This document shows positions 29,376 through 38,953 of a DNA stretch of 64,000 nucleotides, piece by piece. How positions within the stretch are numbered: position 1 is the first letter of the stretch; the number at the start of each line of letters is the position of its first letter. Origin of the DNA: Thalassobium sp. R2A62 (GTDB lineage Bacteria; Pseudomonadota; Alphaproteobacteria; Rhodobacterales; Rhodobacteraceae); assembly GCF_000161835.1 (NCBI RefSeq), contig NZ_GG697169.2, positions 3,423,926 to 3,487,925 on the forward strand. Direction: 5' to 3'. The notes under the pieces are model-generated. The model did no database searches, was not told the DNA's origin, and saw nothing but the letters and a program-made list of their open reading frames with translations. A program made the position numbers and the translations under genes.

Positions 29376-29786
29376 ATGCAGGGCCAATTTTCCATCCAGA
29401 CCCGTGGGTCTGGTCTCTATGAATTCACGGATCACGTCACCGACTGGGCCATAGGGACCGGTCTGTTGACGCTGTTTGTGCAGCACACATCTTGTTCGCT
29501 GTTGATCCAAGAGAACGCCGACCCTGAGGTGCAGACCGATCTGAACGCATTCTTTCGGCGATTGGTTCCGCCCACGACGGACCCGTCGATGTCCTATCTG
29601 ACCCACACATACGAAGGCCCAGATGACATGCCCGCCCACATCAAATCTGCGATGATGCCTGTGTCGCTGGCCATTCCTGTAACAGAGGGGCGTTTGGCGC
29701 TGGGGACGTGGCAGGGCATCTATTTGTTCGAGCATCGTGAAGCCCCAAAGACCCGCCATGTTGTGGCGCATCTGACTCACTCTTAG
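29376..29786 (+). CDS. YjbQ/UPF0047 family protein (secondary thiamine-phosphate-synthase-like)
   Basis: A 136-residue single-domain protein with the family signature FVQHTSCSLLIQENADPEVQTDL and YLTHTYEGPDDMPAHIKSAMM, followed by LGTWQGIYLFEHR. The clustered His residues form the presumed active or metal site. Members show weak thiamine-phosphate synthase activity in vitro, but the physiological role is unknown. No thiamine genes are adjacent. Confidence 0.88.
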   Translation: MQGQFSIQTRGSGLYEFTDHVTDWAIGTGLLTLFVQHTSCSLLIQENADPEVQTDLNAFFRRLVPPTTDPSMSYLTHTYEGPDDMPAHIKSAMMPVSLAIPVTEGRLALGTWQGIYLFEHREAPKTRHVVAHLTHS

Positions 29787-29899
29787 CCTCACGATCTAGG
29801 GGGTGAAATTGCCCACTACCCAAATCCTAGAGTTCTTCCTATAATACTGGACATAAATGGGGACAAAACCCCAACAGGCAGTGAATAAGGGGATATGCG

Positions 29900-30370
29900 A
29901 TGCGCTGTCCATTTTGTGGAAATGTAGACACACAGGTCAAGGACTCGCGTCCAGCCGAGGATCACGTTGCGATCCGCCGGCGTCGGTTCTGTCCGGCTTG
30001 TGGTGGACGATTTACAACATACGAGCGGGTACAACTGCGCGATCTGGTGGTGATTAAAACCAACGGACGCCGAGAAGACTTTGACCGTGACAAACTCGAA
30101 CGTTCGATCCGGATCGCGTTGCAAAAACGCCCTGTCGAGCCCGAGCGCATGGATCAAATGATTTCAGGCATCGTGCGCAGACTTGAAAGCATGGGCGAGA
30201 CCGATATTCCATCGGGTACAATAGGTGAGATCGTGATGGAGGCTTTGGCCCGCATCGACACGGTGGCCTATGTGCGTTTTGCCAGTGTTTACAAGAACTT
30301 CCAGGCGGCAGATGATTTTGACAAATTCGTCTCAGAACTGCGCCCGGACATCAAACCAGAAGACGACTGA
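29900..30370 (+). CDS. nrdR: Transcriptional repressor NrdR
   Basis: A 156-residue regulator of ribonucleotide reductase genes. The zinc ribbon uses C3, C6, C31 and C34 (MRCPFCG and FCPACGGRF), with the DNA-binding VAIRRRRF in between, and an ATP-cone domain follows ([21 protein letters not shown]), which senses ATP/dATP. AAGGGG is a good ribosome site. It is two bases upstream of ribD, the usual nrdR-rib association. No nrd genes are in the window. Confidence 0.97.
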   Translation: MRCPFCGNVDTQVKDSRPAEDHVAIRRRRFCPACGGRFTTYERVQLRDLVVIKTNGRREDFDRDKLERSIRIALQKRPVEPERMDQMISGIVRRLESMGETDIPSGTIGEIVMEALARIDTVAYVRFASVYKNFQAADDFDKFVSELRPDIKPEDD

Positions 30371-30372
30371 AC

Positions 30373-31464
30373 ATGAGTGATGCGCGCTGGATGGCGCTTG
30401 CCCTAGAGCTTGGGCGGCGTGGTCTGGGGCGTGTCTGGCCCAACCCATCGGTTGGGTGTGTGATCGTCAAGGACGGTCGCGTCGTTGGACGCGGCTGGAC
30501 CCAAGACGGCGGGCGGCCGCATGCGGAAACTCATGCGCTCGCAGCAGCTGGGACTGCGGCACGCGGCTCTGACGTCTATGTCACGTTGGAACCCTGTTCC
30601 CATTATGGCCATACCCCCCCTTGCGCCCAAGCATTGATCGATGCTGGTGTTTCTCGAGTTATCGTGGCGGCCGGTGACAGTGACCCCCGCGTCTCTGGTC
30701 GGGGCTACGCGATGCTTCGCGACGCTGGAATCTGTGTCGACATTGGTCTGTGCGAGTCCGAAGCACGCAATGATTTGGCAGGGTTTTTCAAACGAATTGA
30801 GACGGGCCGCCCTTGGGTGACGCTCAAACTTGCCAACAGTTTCGACGGACGTATCGCCACAGCGAGCGGAGACAGCCAATGGATCACAGGGGCAGACGCA
30901 CGCCGGTATGTCCATATGTCCCGAGCACGGCACGATGCCGTGATGGTGGGGGCGGGCACTGTCCGTGCGGATAATCCGTCACTGAACGTTCGTGATCTCG
31001 GGGTGGCGCGCCAACCTATTCGCGTGGTGCTTTCGCGCAAACTTGACCTGCCAACTGATTGCAAGCTGGCTGTGACTGCCGGAGACCCGCCTGTTTGGAT
31101 TTTACACAGCGATGACGCCTCTCAATCTCGGATTGAGGATTGGACGGGCCACGGCGCAAATTGTCTTGCCGCCGGTCCAGAAGCTCACCGCCAGCTCGAC
31201 CCATCGGCCTGCCTGCAAACGCTTGGTGCCCAAGGGCTGACGCGTGTTTATTGCGAAGGCGGCGGTGCGCTTGCTGCGTCTCTTTTGGGTGCGGGTCTCA
31301 TCGACGAAGTCATTGGATATACCGCCGGTGTCGCCATCGGTGCTGAAGGAACGCCGTCGCTGGGGGCTCTTGGCCTTTCGGTTCTGGCCGAGGCGCCACG
31401 ATTTCAATTGCTAGAAACACGCGCGATCGGCGCGGACGTGCTGCACCGTTGGCGTCCGCTCTAG
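30373..31464 (+). CDS. ribD: Bifunctional riboflavin deaminase/reductase RibD
   Basis: A 363-residue bifunctional enzyme of riboflavin synthesis. The N-terminal deaminase has the zinc motif HAETHAL and PCSHYGHTPPCAQAL; the C-terminal reductase (from about 150) has LKLANSFDGRIATASGDSQWITG, VGAGTVRADNPSLNVR and CEGGGALAASLLGAGLIDE. It converts the GTP cyclohydrolase II product to the ribitylaminouracil precursor. It is separated from ribE-ribB-ribH by the 4.6-kb minus-strand capsule block, and its end overlaps kpsC by four bases. Confidence 0.95.
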   Translation: MSDARWMALALELGRRGLGRVWPNPSVGCVIVKDGRVVGRGWTQDGGRPHAETHALAAAGTAARGSDVYVTLEPCSHYGHTPPCAQALIDAGVSRVIVAAGDSDPRVSGRGYAMLRDAGICVDIGLCESEARNDLAGFFKRIETGRPWVTLKLANSFDGRIATASGDSQWITGADARRYVHMSRARHDAVMVGAGTVRADNPSLNVRDLGVARQPIRVVLSRKLDLPTDCKLAVTAGDPPVWILHSDDASQSRIEDWTGHGANCLAAGPEAHRQLDPSACLQTLGAQGLTRVYCEGGGALAASLLGAGLIDEVIGYTAGVAIGAEGTPSLGALGLSVLAEAPRFQLLETRAIGADVLHRWRPL

Positions 31465-33461
31465 CGCCATAGATGCGCGTAGCTTGCAAACACACCCTGC
31501 AGTTTCGCAACACTGCGATTGAATGGCCCAGGTGATGGAAGATTCCCGCTGGCCAGTCTTTCGATGATCACCTCGACAGGACAGGCTAGCCCCGATTTTG
31601 GGTCGAAATAGCGCGGGTAGTCGATCAAAACCGCGTGGGCGAGAGCGGTGAGATCAGGGCGCGCAGTCCGGCGAGGATGCGGATGGCGATCAGTGGTGAG
31701 CCCCCAACCACTGTAGAACGGTTGCCCCAGACAGGTCACGGGAACGCCGCGCAACAGCGCCTCGAACCCCAACAGTGACGTCATCGTCCAGACCTCTCGG
31801 ACCGCATCAATGAGATCGATTGGATCGCCATTTTGGACAACCATATCCGCAATTTCAGTGGCATCGGCGACATCACCATCGCGCAATCCTGCTTCGACGT
31901 CAGGGTGCGGTTTATAGAGGATCACCGCGTCGGGACGGGCGTCTCTTGCGGCCAAAAGCAGGTCGCGGTTGGTCGTGACATCTAGGGTGCCCAGCATGAT
32001 AGAGGCGTCATCTTCGACCTGACCCGGCACCAAAATGCGGTGTCCGTCGGGTAATTGGGGTGTGTCCCGCTGCAGGTTGTATTTGCTCAGCTTGCTGGCA
32101 GTGACCGCTCGGATCACGGTCTTGGCACGGTCCCGTGCAGCATTTGAGAGGCTTGGGCTGTCCGCAATCAACTGTTCAAGATCACTGGGCGATGTTGGAT
32201 CATAGTATATTCCAGAGGTGTCCGTGACGAGGCTGAGTGGCGGGATCAGTTCCGCGCCCAATCCGCGTGACCGCAAAAATCCGTCCTCGACCCGCACAAC
32301 GTCGCCCATCTCTGGTGTCGCCTTGCCGGCCCAAACCATCAATCGCCGTTCATCTGTTGCCGCATCGCCAAACCGCATTTTCAAATAGCGACCAAAGACC
32401 TGTTGCAACGGTTTACGTTTCCACAGCCGCATCTCGGCACCTGTCCATCCGCAATGATCTTCGCGCCATTCACGCACCTGCGCCTCTAGCGTGGCAAGCG
32501 CATCTTCAAATTCGCAAAGACGGTCGCGATAAGGGTCGTACCAAGTCGCATAGCGCATCATCACACCGGCAAAGAGTTGTGCGCGGGTGAGCTTGCGTTG
32601 GCGGCGTTGAACTGGATTGCGGTCTTCTGTCAGCCCCCAACCCGCATAGCAGGGTTGGCCAAACACATGGGGGCGGTGGCCTGCAAAAATCGCCTCAAAC
32701 CCCATTTGGGACGAAACCGTATAGACGCTGGTTGCGCCGTCGAACAACGCCCACGGGCTAACGGCGGCACCAAATAATGTGACCTGACCATTTTCGATGC
32801 TTTTGTCGAAATACCCATCTCGGTGGCCGCCCGCGGTTTCAGGATGCGTCTTAACGATGATCCGCGCGCCCGGATTTTCCTCTTGGGCGTAATACAACAT
32901 TTCGAGAAAGGTGTTTTTGTCCGCGCGGCTTGCTTTGACAGATGCATCGCCGCGGGTTTGGTCGATGACCAAAACATAACCCGGTTTGGGGGTAGGGGCG
33001 TCTAGATCATAGGTATTGTATTTGCTCAGATGTGCGGCACGTACGCGGTCAATCGCAGCCCGTGCGCGGTTTAACAGAGCCGTGTCATCCAGCGGATCAT
33101 GGGTCAGCAGTTGCTCGAGATCGCTGATCGTTGCTGGGTCAAAATGAACGCCGCGCTTGTCGAGAAACAGACCCAACGGCGGCTGCCCGTCCCGACCGGG
33201 TAGAACTGAACGCAAGAATGCGTCCTCAACCCGCAGGATTGGTGTCTCTGTTTTTGCGGCGACGGCTTCACCCCGTGGCGAGGTCGGGGATTGACCCCAG
33301 ACACCGACTAAATCGCCATCCGACGGTTTGCCCAGTTTAATGTCATACCCCGAAAGATCCAAAATCCGCCGGATACGCTTTTGCGTGAGAAACCCACCGT
33401 TATAGACAAAAAGACGCTGCCGGTTTGCTCCAGCAGCGGCCTGTTGTTCATGCGATGTCAT
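31461..33461 (-). CDS. kpsC: KpsC-like capsule beta-Kdo transferase (two-module)
   Basis: A 666-residue protein made of two homologous halves. Module 1 contains LRVEDAFLRSVLPG, GVHFDPATISDLEQLL and VKTHPETAGGHRDG; module 2 repeats the pattern as VRVEDGFLRSRGLG, GIYYDPTSPSDLEQLI and YKPHPDVEAGLRDG. This internal duplication is the hallmark of KpsC, which builds the poly-Kdo linker on lysophosphatidylglycerol for ABC-exported capsules. It lies seven bases after the Wza-like gene. The last four bases overlap the convergent ribD end. Confidence 0.88.
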   Translation of the reverse strand: MTSHEQQAAAGANRQRLFVYNGGFLTQKRIRRILDLSGYDIKLGKPSDGDLVGVWGQSPTSPRGEAVAAKTETPILRVEDAFLRSVLPGRDGQPPLGLFLDKRGVHFDPATISDLEQLLTHDPLDDTALLNRARAAIDRVRAAHLSKYNTYDLDAPTPKPGYVLVIDQTRGDASVKASRADKNTFLEMLYYAQEENPGARIIVKTHPETAGGHRDGYFDKSIENGQVTLFGAAVSPWALFDGATSVYTVSSQMGFEAIFAGHRPHVFGQPCYAGWGLTEDRNPVQRRQRKLTRAQLFAGVMMRYATWYDPYRDRLCEFEDALATLEAQVREWREDHCGWTGAEMRLWKRKPLQQVFGRYLKMRFGDAATDERRLMVWAGKATPEMGDVVRVEDGFLRSRGLGAELIPPLSLVTDTSGIYYDPTSPSDLEQLIADSPSLSNAARDRAKTVIRAVTASKLSKYNLQRDTPQLPDGHRILVPGQVEDDASIMLGTLDVTTNRDLLLAARDARPDAVILYKPHPDVEAGLRDGDVADATEIADMVVQNGDPIDLIDAVREVWTMTSLLGFEALLRGVPVTCLGQPFYSGWGLTTDRHPHPRRTARPDLTALAHAVLIDYPRYFDPKSGLACPVEVIIERLASGNLPSPGPFNRSVAKLQGVFASYAHLWR

Positions 33462-33468
33462 CGTTAGA

Positions 33469-34608
33469 TCAGTTTGTTGTGCCAGCGTTGGCCAGTGAAC
33501 TGATCGTGTTCACAGCCCCAAGCGAGCCTGTCAGCGCCGCAATAGATTTATCAAACTGAACAAACGGCGCTTCGGTAACATAGACAGTGTCTTCGTCGCG
33601 AATTGCGAAATCTCGTGCCATGAACATGCCGTTCGGCTTGGTCAGGTCCAGAACATAGACAACACGCTGTTCGCCCGTCAGATCAGTCCCAACAAGTTGT
33701 TCTGCGATCTCTTCAGGCTCGTTGCGGAAGACAAAGACGCCGGTCGGATCCGCCACAGCAGATGATAGACCGCCAACTTGGGCGATGGCTTCGATCGCCG
33801 AGATTGTCTGGCTTTCAAAGGCTACGCGGTTCTGCGTGCCAGTGGCGCCAAGCGCGGTAAAGCTGCGAGTGTCTTCTTCTACGATGATCCGGTCACCACC
33901 GCGCAATGCGATATCATGACCGGGGTGATCATAGAGATCTTCGAACCAGATCGATCCGCTGTGCGAGCCACGAACAACTGTCACCTGTGCAATTTCAGGA
34001 CGAACTGTGACGCCACCTGCGCGGGCCAACATCGACGCAAGCGTGCGGGTTGGGCGCTCGATTGCATAGACACCTTGGGCACCAACTACGCCCACAATTG
34101 AAATCGTTGATCCGTCGCCGGCCAGACGGCGCACCTGAACCTGCGGGTCAGGGGTCTGGTCGTTCAGCTTGGATGTAATGATGCGGCGGATGGCTTCGGG
34201 TGTGTTGCCCGCCGCTTTGATCCGGCCTGCATAGGGCACAAAGATAAAACCAGCACCGTCTACTTGTACTTCTTCGAGAACGGTCGCGTTTTGACCTTCG
34301 GGGACCAGCAAACCGTCGTCGACGTTTTCCCAAATGGTCAATCCCAATGTGTCGCCTGCGCGGATCGTGTCAGAGCCAATAACGCCTGCATCGCGGAAGC
34401 CTGCGGAAAAGCCCAAAGCCGGAGTTACCGAAGCAATCCGGTTTACGCGGTCGTTGACGCTTAGAACAAAGGCGTCGCCTTCCTGCAAAACAGAGCCGGA
34501 AAAGATCTCGGCCTTGTTCGGTCCAGAACGGGGCAGACCACAAGCGACCAAAGCCAGCGTTGCGACAAATACTGCGCCTTTCGCGAGGCGCGATAGGGTG
34601 ATGGTCAC
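33469..34608 (-). CDS. Wza/KpsD-like polysaccharide export lipoprotein
   Basis: A 379-residue outer-membrane-type export protein. The signal peptide ends in a lipobox LVACGLPRSG. The Poly_export domain begins near IRAGDTLGLTIWENVDDGLLVP, with two SLBB-like repeats afterwards (ISIVGVVGAQGVYAIE and VAFESQTISAIEAIAQVGG), matching KpsD/Wza-family proteins that form the periplasm-spanning export channel. GTG 34608 has GAGGAG upstream. It is flanked by kpsS- and kpsC-like genes on the same strand. Confidence 0.9.
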   Translation of the reverse strand: MTITLSRLAKGAVFVATLALVACGLPRSGPNKAEIFSGSVLQEGDAFVLSVNDRVNRIASVTPALGFSAGFRDAGVIGSDTIRAGDTLGLTIWENVDDGLLVPEGQNATVLEEVQVDGAGFIFVPYAGRIKAAGNTPEAIRRIITSKLNDQTPDPQVQVRRLAGDGSTISIVGVVGAQGVYAIERPTRTLASMLARAGGVTVRPEIAQVTVVRGSHSGSIWFEDLYDHPGHDIALRGGDRIIVEEDTRSFTALGATGTQNRVAFESQTISAIEAIAQVGGLSSAVADPTGVFVFRNEPEEIAEQLVGTDLTGEQRVVYVLDLTKPNGMFMARDFAIRDEDTVYVTEAPFVQFDKSIAALTGSLGAVNTISSLANAGTTN

Positions 34609-34723
34609 TGCTTTGGTCTCCTCGACCTATGAACTTGCCTCAAAATCGGACCCATTTCCGGCCTCGTTGTTGCTGAAACTACCGGAATCGCGCAGCAAAA
34701 GATAGCCATACAGGTTGTGTCTG

Positions 34724-36010
34724 TTACTTCACGACACGCAACTGTTGCCTCGGTGCCGCGTTTCCCGTGCTCAACGCATCATAAGGATCATGCGGCGCGA
34801 GCATCATATCAACGACCTGTCGCAACAGCTGTCTGCGGCCCCGCGCGGCGTAAAATCCACCTGCAACCTGACTGGTTTCCAACAAATATCGGCGATAGTC
34901 GCGATAGGCCCGATTGTCGGGACGTTTTGGGTTGGCAAAAAACTTGGCAAGTGGTTGCTGCGATACAAATGCGGATTTGGCGTAAACGGCCGCACCGAAC
35001 GTCCGAAGCGGCAAACCGCGCCACAATACCTGTTGGCCAGCGGTCGAATTTACCGTCACAGCAGTCCGCGCATGATCCAGAAGACGAGCCAACTTGCCAC
35101 CCTGCACATAATGGACCCGACCCGAAACGCCATTTTCACGTGCCAAACGTTTGACGATCATGCGAATGGGCGAGCGGCCATTTTCCAACGGATGCGCCTT
35201 GAGAACCAAATGGTGATGACGCGGCGCGCCTTTTGCGAAACCTCTTATCACAACCGTCAGGAACTCTTCCATTCGGGTGAATGGCGAATGCTCTTGGAAA
35301 CTAGCGTCATGCTCTAGTTGCATCAACGCGAGGTGATATGGGAAACCACCATGTTTGATGTGAAGCGTCGAAATCATCCGGTTTATCGAGATGAACGGCA
35401 TCAGCGCCAAGCATCTGAAATATAGCGCGAATTCGGCGGCGACTGGCAGTTCGCGGTGACGTTTCATCTGGCGGTAGTCGCCATTCCTGAACATCACAAA
35501 CCAATGATAAAGCGCGCCGTAAAACACGTGTTGGCGCATGTCGCCCCAATGGGCCGGTGCCTCTGGGACATCCAAATCAGATTGTTTCAGCGCGGTGCGC
35601 ATTTCGGCCACGTCCATATCCATGAGACGGGAATTGCCGTTTGTGCCGCCGCGCTCATACGTCACCCAATAGGGCCGCATATACCCTTCTTCAAAGACAT
35701 GAACCCGCAGGCCCAATTCATTCGCTGCGGCAACTGCGTTCGCGTGCACGGGGCGAGTGTCGCCATAGAGCACGATATCGGTGATGGATTTGGTTTCGAT
35801 CAGCGATCGAAATGTCTCGTCCCAGCCGTCAACTGTGCCCGTGTATGGAATGTAGCTGCGCGAATGGAGCCAAAATGCACGGTCGCCCGCGTTAAAACCG
35901 ACACGCCACACTTCTGCTCCGGCCATGCGCAACATTTTCCCCAAACGCCAGAAAAACGGCCCATGGGGGCCCTGAAGAAACAAAAATTTGCGTTGATCTA
36001 CTTCGATCAC
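34724..36010 (-). CDS. kpsS: KpsS-like capsule biosynthesis protein
   Basis: A roughly 428-residue cytoplasmic protein like KpsS, the single-module Kdo transferase that starts the capsule lipid linker. Landmarks are FLFLQGPHGPFFWRLGKMLR at the N-terminus, VFEEGYMRPYWVTYERGG, and VLKAHPLENGRSP in the C-terminal half, where HP motifs bind the CMP-sugar. I prefer GTG 36010, six bases after TTGAGG, to ATG 36070, whose extra residues have no family likeness and no ribosome site. It is first in the minus-strand capsule block. Confidence 0.82.
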   Translation of the reverse strand: MIEVDQRKFLFLQGPHGPFFWRLGKMLRMAGAEVWRVGFNAGDRAFWLHSRSYIPYTGTVDGWDETFRSLIETKSITDIVLYGDTRPVHANAVAAANELGLRVHVFEEGYMRPYWVTYERGGTNGNSRLMDMDVAEMRTALKQSDLDVPEAPAHWGDMRQHVFYGALYHWFVMFRNGDYRQMKRHRELPVAAEFALYFRCLALMPFISINRMISTLHIKHGGFPYHLALMQLEHDASFQEHSPFTRMEEFLTVVIRGFAKGAPRHHHLVLKAHPLENGRSPIRMIVKRLARENGVSGRVHYVQGGKLARLLDHARTAVTVNSTAGQQVLWRGLPLRTFGAAVYAKSAFVSQQPLAKFFANPKRPDNRAYRDYRRYLLETSQVAGGFYAARGRRQLLRQVVDMMLAPHDPYDALSTGNAAPRQQLRVVK

Positions 36011-36189
36011 GTTAACCTCAACTGTCTTTTTCCCAAGGCTATCGGGGCATCGGGGCAAAAATAGGGCCAAAATCCTATTTTACGGCAAAGAATGGCCTAG
36101 CGGGAACCTATCGATTTACCAAAGGGAAACGCGCGCGTCTTGTCCCCCCTAAGCGGAAACGCTAGGTCATGGTACAAAGGAGAGCACCT

Positions 36190-36777
36190 ATGTTCACTGG
36201 CATCATAACAGATATTGGCGAAGTCGTCGAAACAGAACAACGCGGCGACCTGCGGGCTCGGATTAAAACCAGCTATGATACCGCCACAATCGACATTGGT
36301 GCGTCGATCGCATGTGATGGTGTGTGCCTGACCGCGATCAAACTGGGTGACGGGTGGTTTGACGTCGAAATCAGCGCTGAAAGCGTTTCAAAAACCAACC
36401 TGACCACATGGGCCCCCGGCAAGCGTCTGAACCTAGAGCGCGCCCTCAAACTTGGGGATGAGTTGGGTGGGCACATCGTGTCTGGCCATGTCGACGGTGT
36501 TGCGCAAGTGGTTGATATCAAAGAAGAAGGTGACAGCACGCGTGTCACCCTGCGCGCGCCTGAGGCGCTTGCTAAATTTATCGCGCCCAAGGGTTCTGTC
36601 GCTTTGAATGGCACGTCGTTGACCGTCAACGAAGTAAACGGCAAAGATTTTGGCATCAACTTTATCCCACATACCAAGGTCGCCACGACATGGGGTGATG
36701 TGGCGATGGGCGATCCTGTTAACCTCGAAATTGATACGCTCGCGCGCTATGTGGCGCGGCTTCAGGACTGGGCATAA
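36190..36777 (+). CDS. ribE: Riboflavin synthase (alpha subunit)
   Basis: A 195-residue enzyme with two homologous lumazine-binding halves, each starting near MFTGIITDIGEV and HIVSGHVDGVAQVVD. It dismutates two 6,7-dimethyl-8-ribityllumazine into riboflavin. ACDGVCLT and GTSLTVNEVN are family motifs. ATG 36190 has AAGGAG upstream; the frame start at 36169 only adds seven residues. It begins the plus-strand ribE-ribB-ribH-nusB run. Confidence 0.95.
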   Translation: MFTGIITDIGEVVETEQRGDLRARIKTSYDTATIDIGASIACDGVCLTAIKLGDGWFDVEISAESVSKTNLTTWAPGKRLNLERALKLGDELGGHIVSGHVDGVAQVVDIKEEGDSTRVTLRAPEALAKFIAPKGSVALNGTSLTVNEVNGKDFGINFIPHTKVATTWGDVAMGDPVNLEIDTLARYVARLQDWA

Positions 36778-36803
36778 CACCCGTCTCGTACAAGGAACCT
36801 GTT

Positions 36804-37940
36804 ATGAGCTTTGAAGACCCCGGACCCGTCGAAGAGAACTGGCGCGACGCAATCAGTTCAGTCGAAGAGATTATCGAAGACGCCCGCAATGGCCGGATGT
36901 TTATCCTTGTCGACCACGAAGACCGCGAAAACGAAGGCGATTTGGTGATCCCTGCGCAAATGGCGACGCCGGATGCGATCAATTTCATGGCGACGCACGG
37001 GCGGGGTTTGATTTGTTTGACGCTGACTGGCGAACGGATTGACGCGCTTGGGCTGCCGTTAATGGCGTCTCACAACTCGTCCCGTCACGAAACGGCGTTT
37101 ACCGTTTCGATCGAAGCGCGAGAGGGCGTCACAACTGGCATTTCCGCCGCTGACCGCGCACGTACAGTGGCGACTGCGATCGACAGTGCAGCGACGGCTG
37201 CGGATATCGCGTCCCCCGGGCACGTGTTCCCATTGCGTGCGCGTGATGGTGGCGTTCTGGTCCGCGCAGGTCATACCGAGGCGGCGGTCGATGTTAGCCG
37301 GCTTGCTGGTTTGAACCCATCAGGCGTGATCTGCGAGATCATGAACGAAGACGGGACAATGTCGCGCCTGCCTGATCTGGTCAGCTTTGCCCAGATGCAC
37401 AATCTCAAGATCGGAACAATCAGTGATCTGATCAAATACCGCCGCCGCCACGATAACCTCGTTCGTGTGCGCGAAACCGACACCATTACGTCCGAATTTG
37501 GCGGTGAATGGGAAATGCGGATTTACACCGACGAGACTCAAGGCGCGGAGCACATCGCGTTGATCAAGGGCGACATCACTGGTGATGACGGAAATGCGGA
37601 CCCGGTGATGGTGCGGATGCACGCGCTAGACCCGATGTTGGACATGGTCGGCATTGGTGGGAAAGGTCGCGCCGCTGAATTTGGTGACGCCATGCAGATG
37701 ATCGCCGAGCACGGACGCGGCGCACTGGTGCTATTGCGTGATGTTCATATGAAACTGACGGCGGACGATGATGTGTCGCCTCAAACTCTGCGGCAATACG
37801 GGTTGGGCGCGCAAATCTTGTCCTCTCTTGGGCTCAGTGAAATTGTTTTGATGACCAATTCGCCCCAGCCCAAGGTTGTCGGGCTTGATGCCTATGGTCT
37901 CGAAATTGTTGGCACGCAGAAAATCTCGGAGATCGGATAA
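36804..37940 (+). CDS. ribB: 3,4-Dihydroxy-2-butanone-4-phosphate synthase with degenerate GTP-cyclohydrolase-II domain
   Basis: A 378-residue protein. The RibB half (about 15-215) has [17 protein letters not shown], the [10 protein letters not shown] motif and [22 protein letters not shown], all catalytic. The C-terminal half (about 225-378) has the RibA fold ([32 protein letters not shown]), but the zinc-binding Cys cluster (GDVFGSLRCDCG in active enzymes) is replaced by [19 protein letters not shown] with no Cys. It should make the four-carbon precursor but not open GTP; such inactive RibA halves are known in proteobacteria. Confidence 0.93.
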   Translation: MSFEDPGPVEENWRDAISSVEEIIEDARNGRMFILVDHEDRENEGDLVIPAQMATPDAINFMATHGRGLICLTLTGERIDALGLPLMASHNSSRHETAFTVSIEAREGVTTGISAADRARTVATAIDSAATAADIASPGHVFPLRARDGGVLVRAGHTEAAVDVSRLAGLNPSGVICEIMNEDGTMSRLPDLVSFAQMHNLKIGTISDLIKYRRRHDNLVRVRETDTITSEFGGEWEMRIYTDETQGAEHIALIKGDITGDDGNADPVMVRMHALDPMLDMVGIGGKGRAAEFGDAMQMIAEHGRGALVLLRDVHMKLTADDDVSPQTLRQYGLGAQILSSLGLSEIVLMTNSPQPKVVGLDAYGLEIVGTQKISEIG

Positions 37941-38483
37941 ATGGCCGGACACGAACAGCACTACATAATGCCGCGTGTGGAATTCGACAAACCGACCAAA
38001 GTCTTGATCGTTGTCTCGCCTTATTACAAGGACATCGCCGACAACATGCTGGCTGGTGCGCGTGCCGAGATCGAGGCCTCAGGTGCCACGCATGAGACCA
38101 TCGAGGTGCCCGGCGCACTGGAAATCCCAACCGCTATTGGTATTGCCAATCGGATGAGCAACTTTGATGGCTTTGTCGCGCTAGGGTGCGTGATCCGCGG
38201 CGAGACAACCCACTATGAAACCGTCTGCAATGACAGCAGCCGCGCGATCCAGCTCTTGGCGCTGCAAGGGCTGTGCATCGGCAACGGTATCTTGACGGTT
38301 GAAACCAGACCCCAAGCCGAAGTCCGCGCAGATCCCGCCGATCAGAATAAAGGCGGCGGAGCGGCCGCTGCGGCCTTGCATCTTGTGGCGTTGTCGCGCA
38401 AATGGGGCTCGGCGCGCAAAGGGGTGGGATTCACCTCGGACATTCTGTTTGCGGGCGAAACAGGATCCGATAGCACAGCATGA
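37941..38483 (+). CDS. ribH: 6,7-Dimethyl-8-ribityllumazine synthase
   Basis: A 180-residue lumazine synthase that condenses the ribitylaminouracil with the RibB product in icosahedral or pentameric assemblies. Motifs: VVSPYYKDIADNML, EVPGALEIPTAI, ALGCVIRGETTHYETVCNDS and GNGILTVE. It follows ribB immediately and overlaps nusB by four bases (ATGA), so riboflavin synthesis and nusB are coupled, the usual order. Confidence 0.96.
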   Translation: MAGHEQHYIMPRVEFDKPTKVLIVVSPYYKDIADNMLAGARAEIEASGATHETIEVPGALEIPTAIGIANRMSNFDGFVALGCVIRGETTHYETVCNDSSRAIQLLALQGLCIGNGILTVETRPQAEVRADPADQNKGGGAAAAALHLVALSRKWGSARKGVGFTSDILFAGETGSDSTA

Positions 38484-38953
38484 CCGATAAACCCTCTGGC
38501 AACCAAAAACGAAAAATGCGATCGGCCGCTCGGCTGTTCGCGACCCAAGCTCTTTATCAGATGGAGCTATCCGGTCAGACCGTGGATGCGGTGCGCCAAG
38601 AGTTCGAAACCTACCGTTTTGGTGAGGTGATCGATGGTGATGAACTGGCCGAAGGCGATGTCGAAACCTTCCGTGATCTGCTTGAGAATGCCGTTAACCA
38701 TCAGGCGCTGATCGACCAAATGACAGACCGGGCGTTGGTCGCCAAATGGGCGATTGACCGGATCGACCCGACATTGCGCGCGCTCTTTCGGGCGGCTGGT
38801 GCCGAACTGACCCAGAGCAGCACACCGCCCAAGGTCGTCATTGTCGAATTCGTAGATGTCGCTGTCGCGTTCTTTCCTGAAGGCAAAGAGCCAAAGTTCG
38901 TCAATGCCGTGCTTGATCACATGGCACGCGAAGCACAGCCCGACGCGTTCTAG
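38480..38953 (+). CDS. nusB: Transcription antitermination factor NusB
   Basis: A 157-residue helical RNA-binding protein that with NusE/S10 binds boxA of rRNA transcripts to prevent termination. SAARLFATQALYQMELSG, the C-terminal VVIVEFVDVAVAFFPEGKEPKFVNAVLDHMARE and the general all-helical composition match NusB. The start overlaps the ribH stop. Its end overlaps a convergent secreted-protein gene by four bases. Confidence 0.94.
   Translation: MTDKPSGNQKRKMRSAARLFATQALYQMELSGQTVDAVRQEFETYRFGEVIDGDELAEGDVETFRDLLENAVNHQALIDQMTDRALVAKWAIDRIDPTLRALFRAAGAELTQSSTPPKVVIVEFVDVAVAFFPEGKEPKFVNAVLDHMAREAQPDAF

Noticed and set aside
36011..36189. FMN riboswitch upstream of ribE
   Set aside because: The leader lacks the conserved FMN-aptamer segments; only a 7-bp inverted repeat (CCTAGCG/CGCTAGG) is visible.
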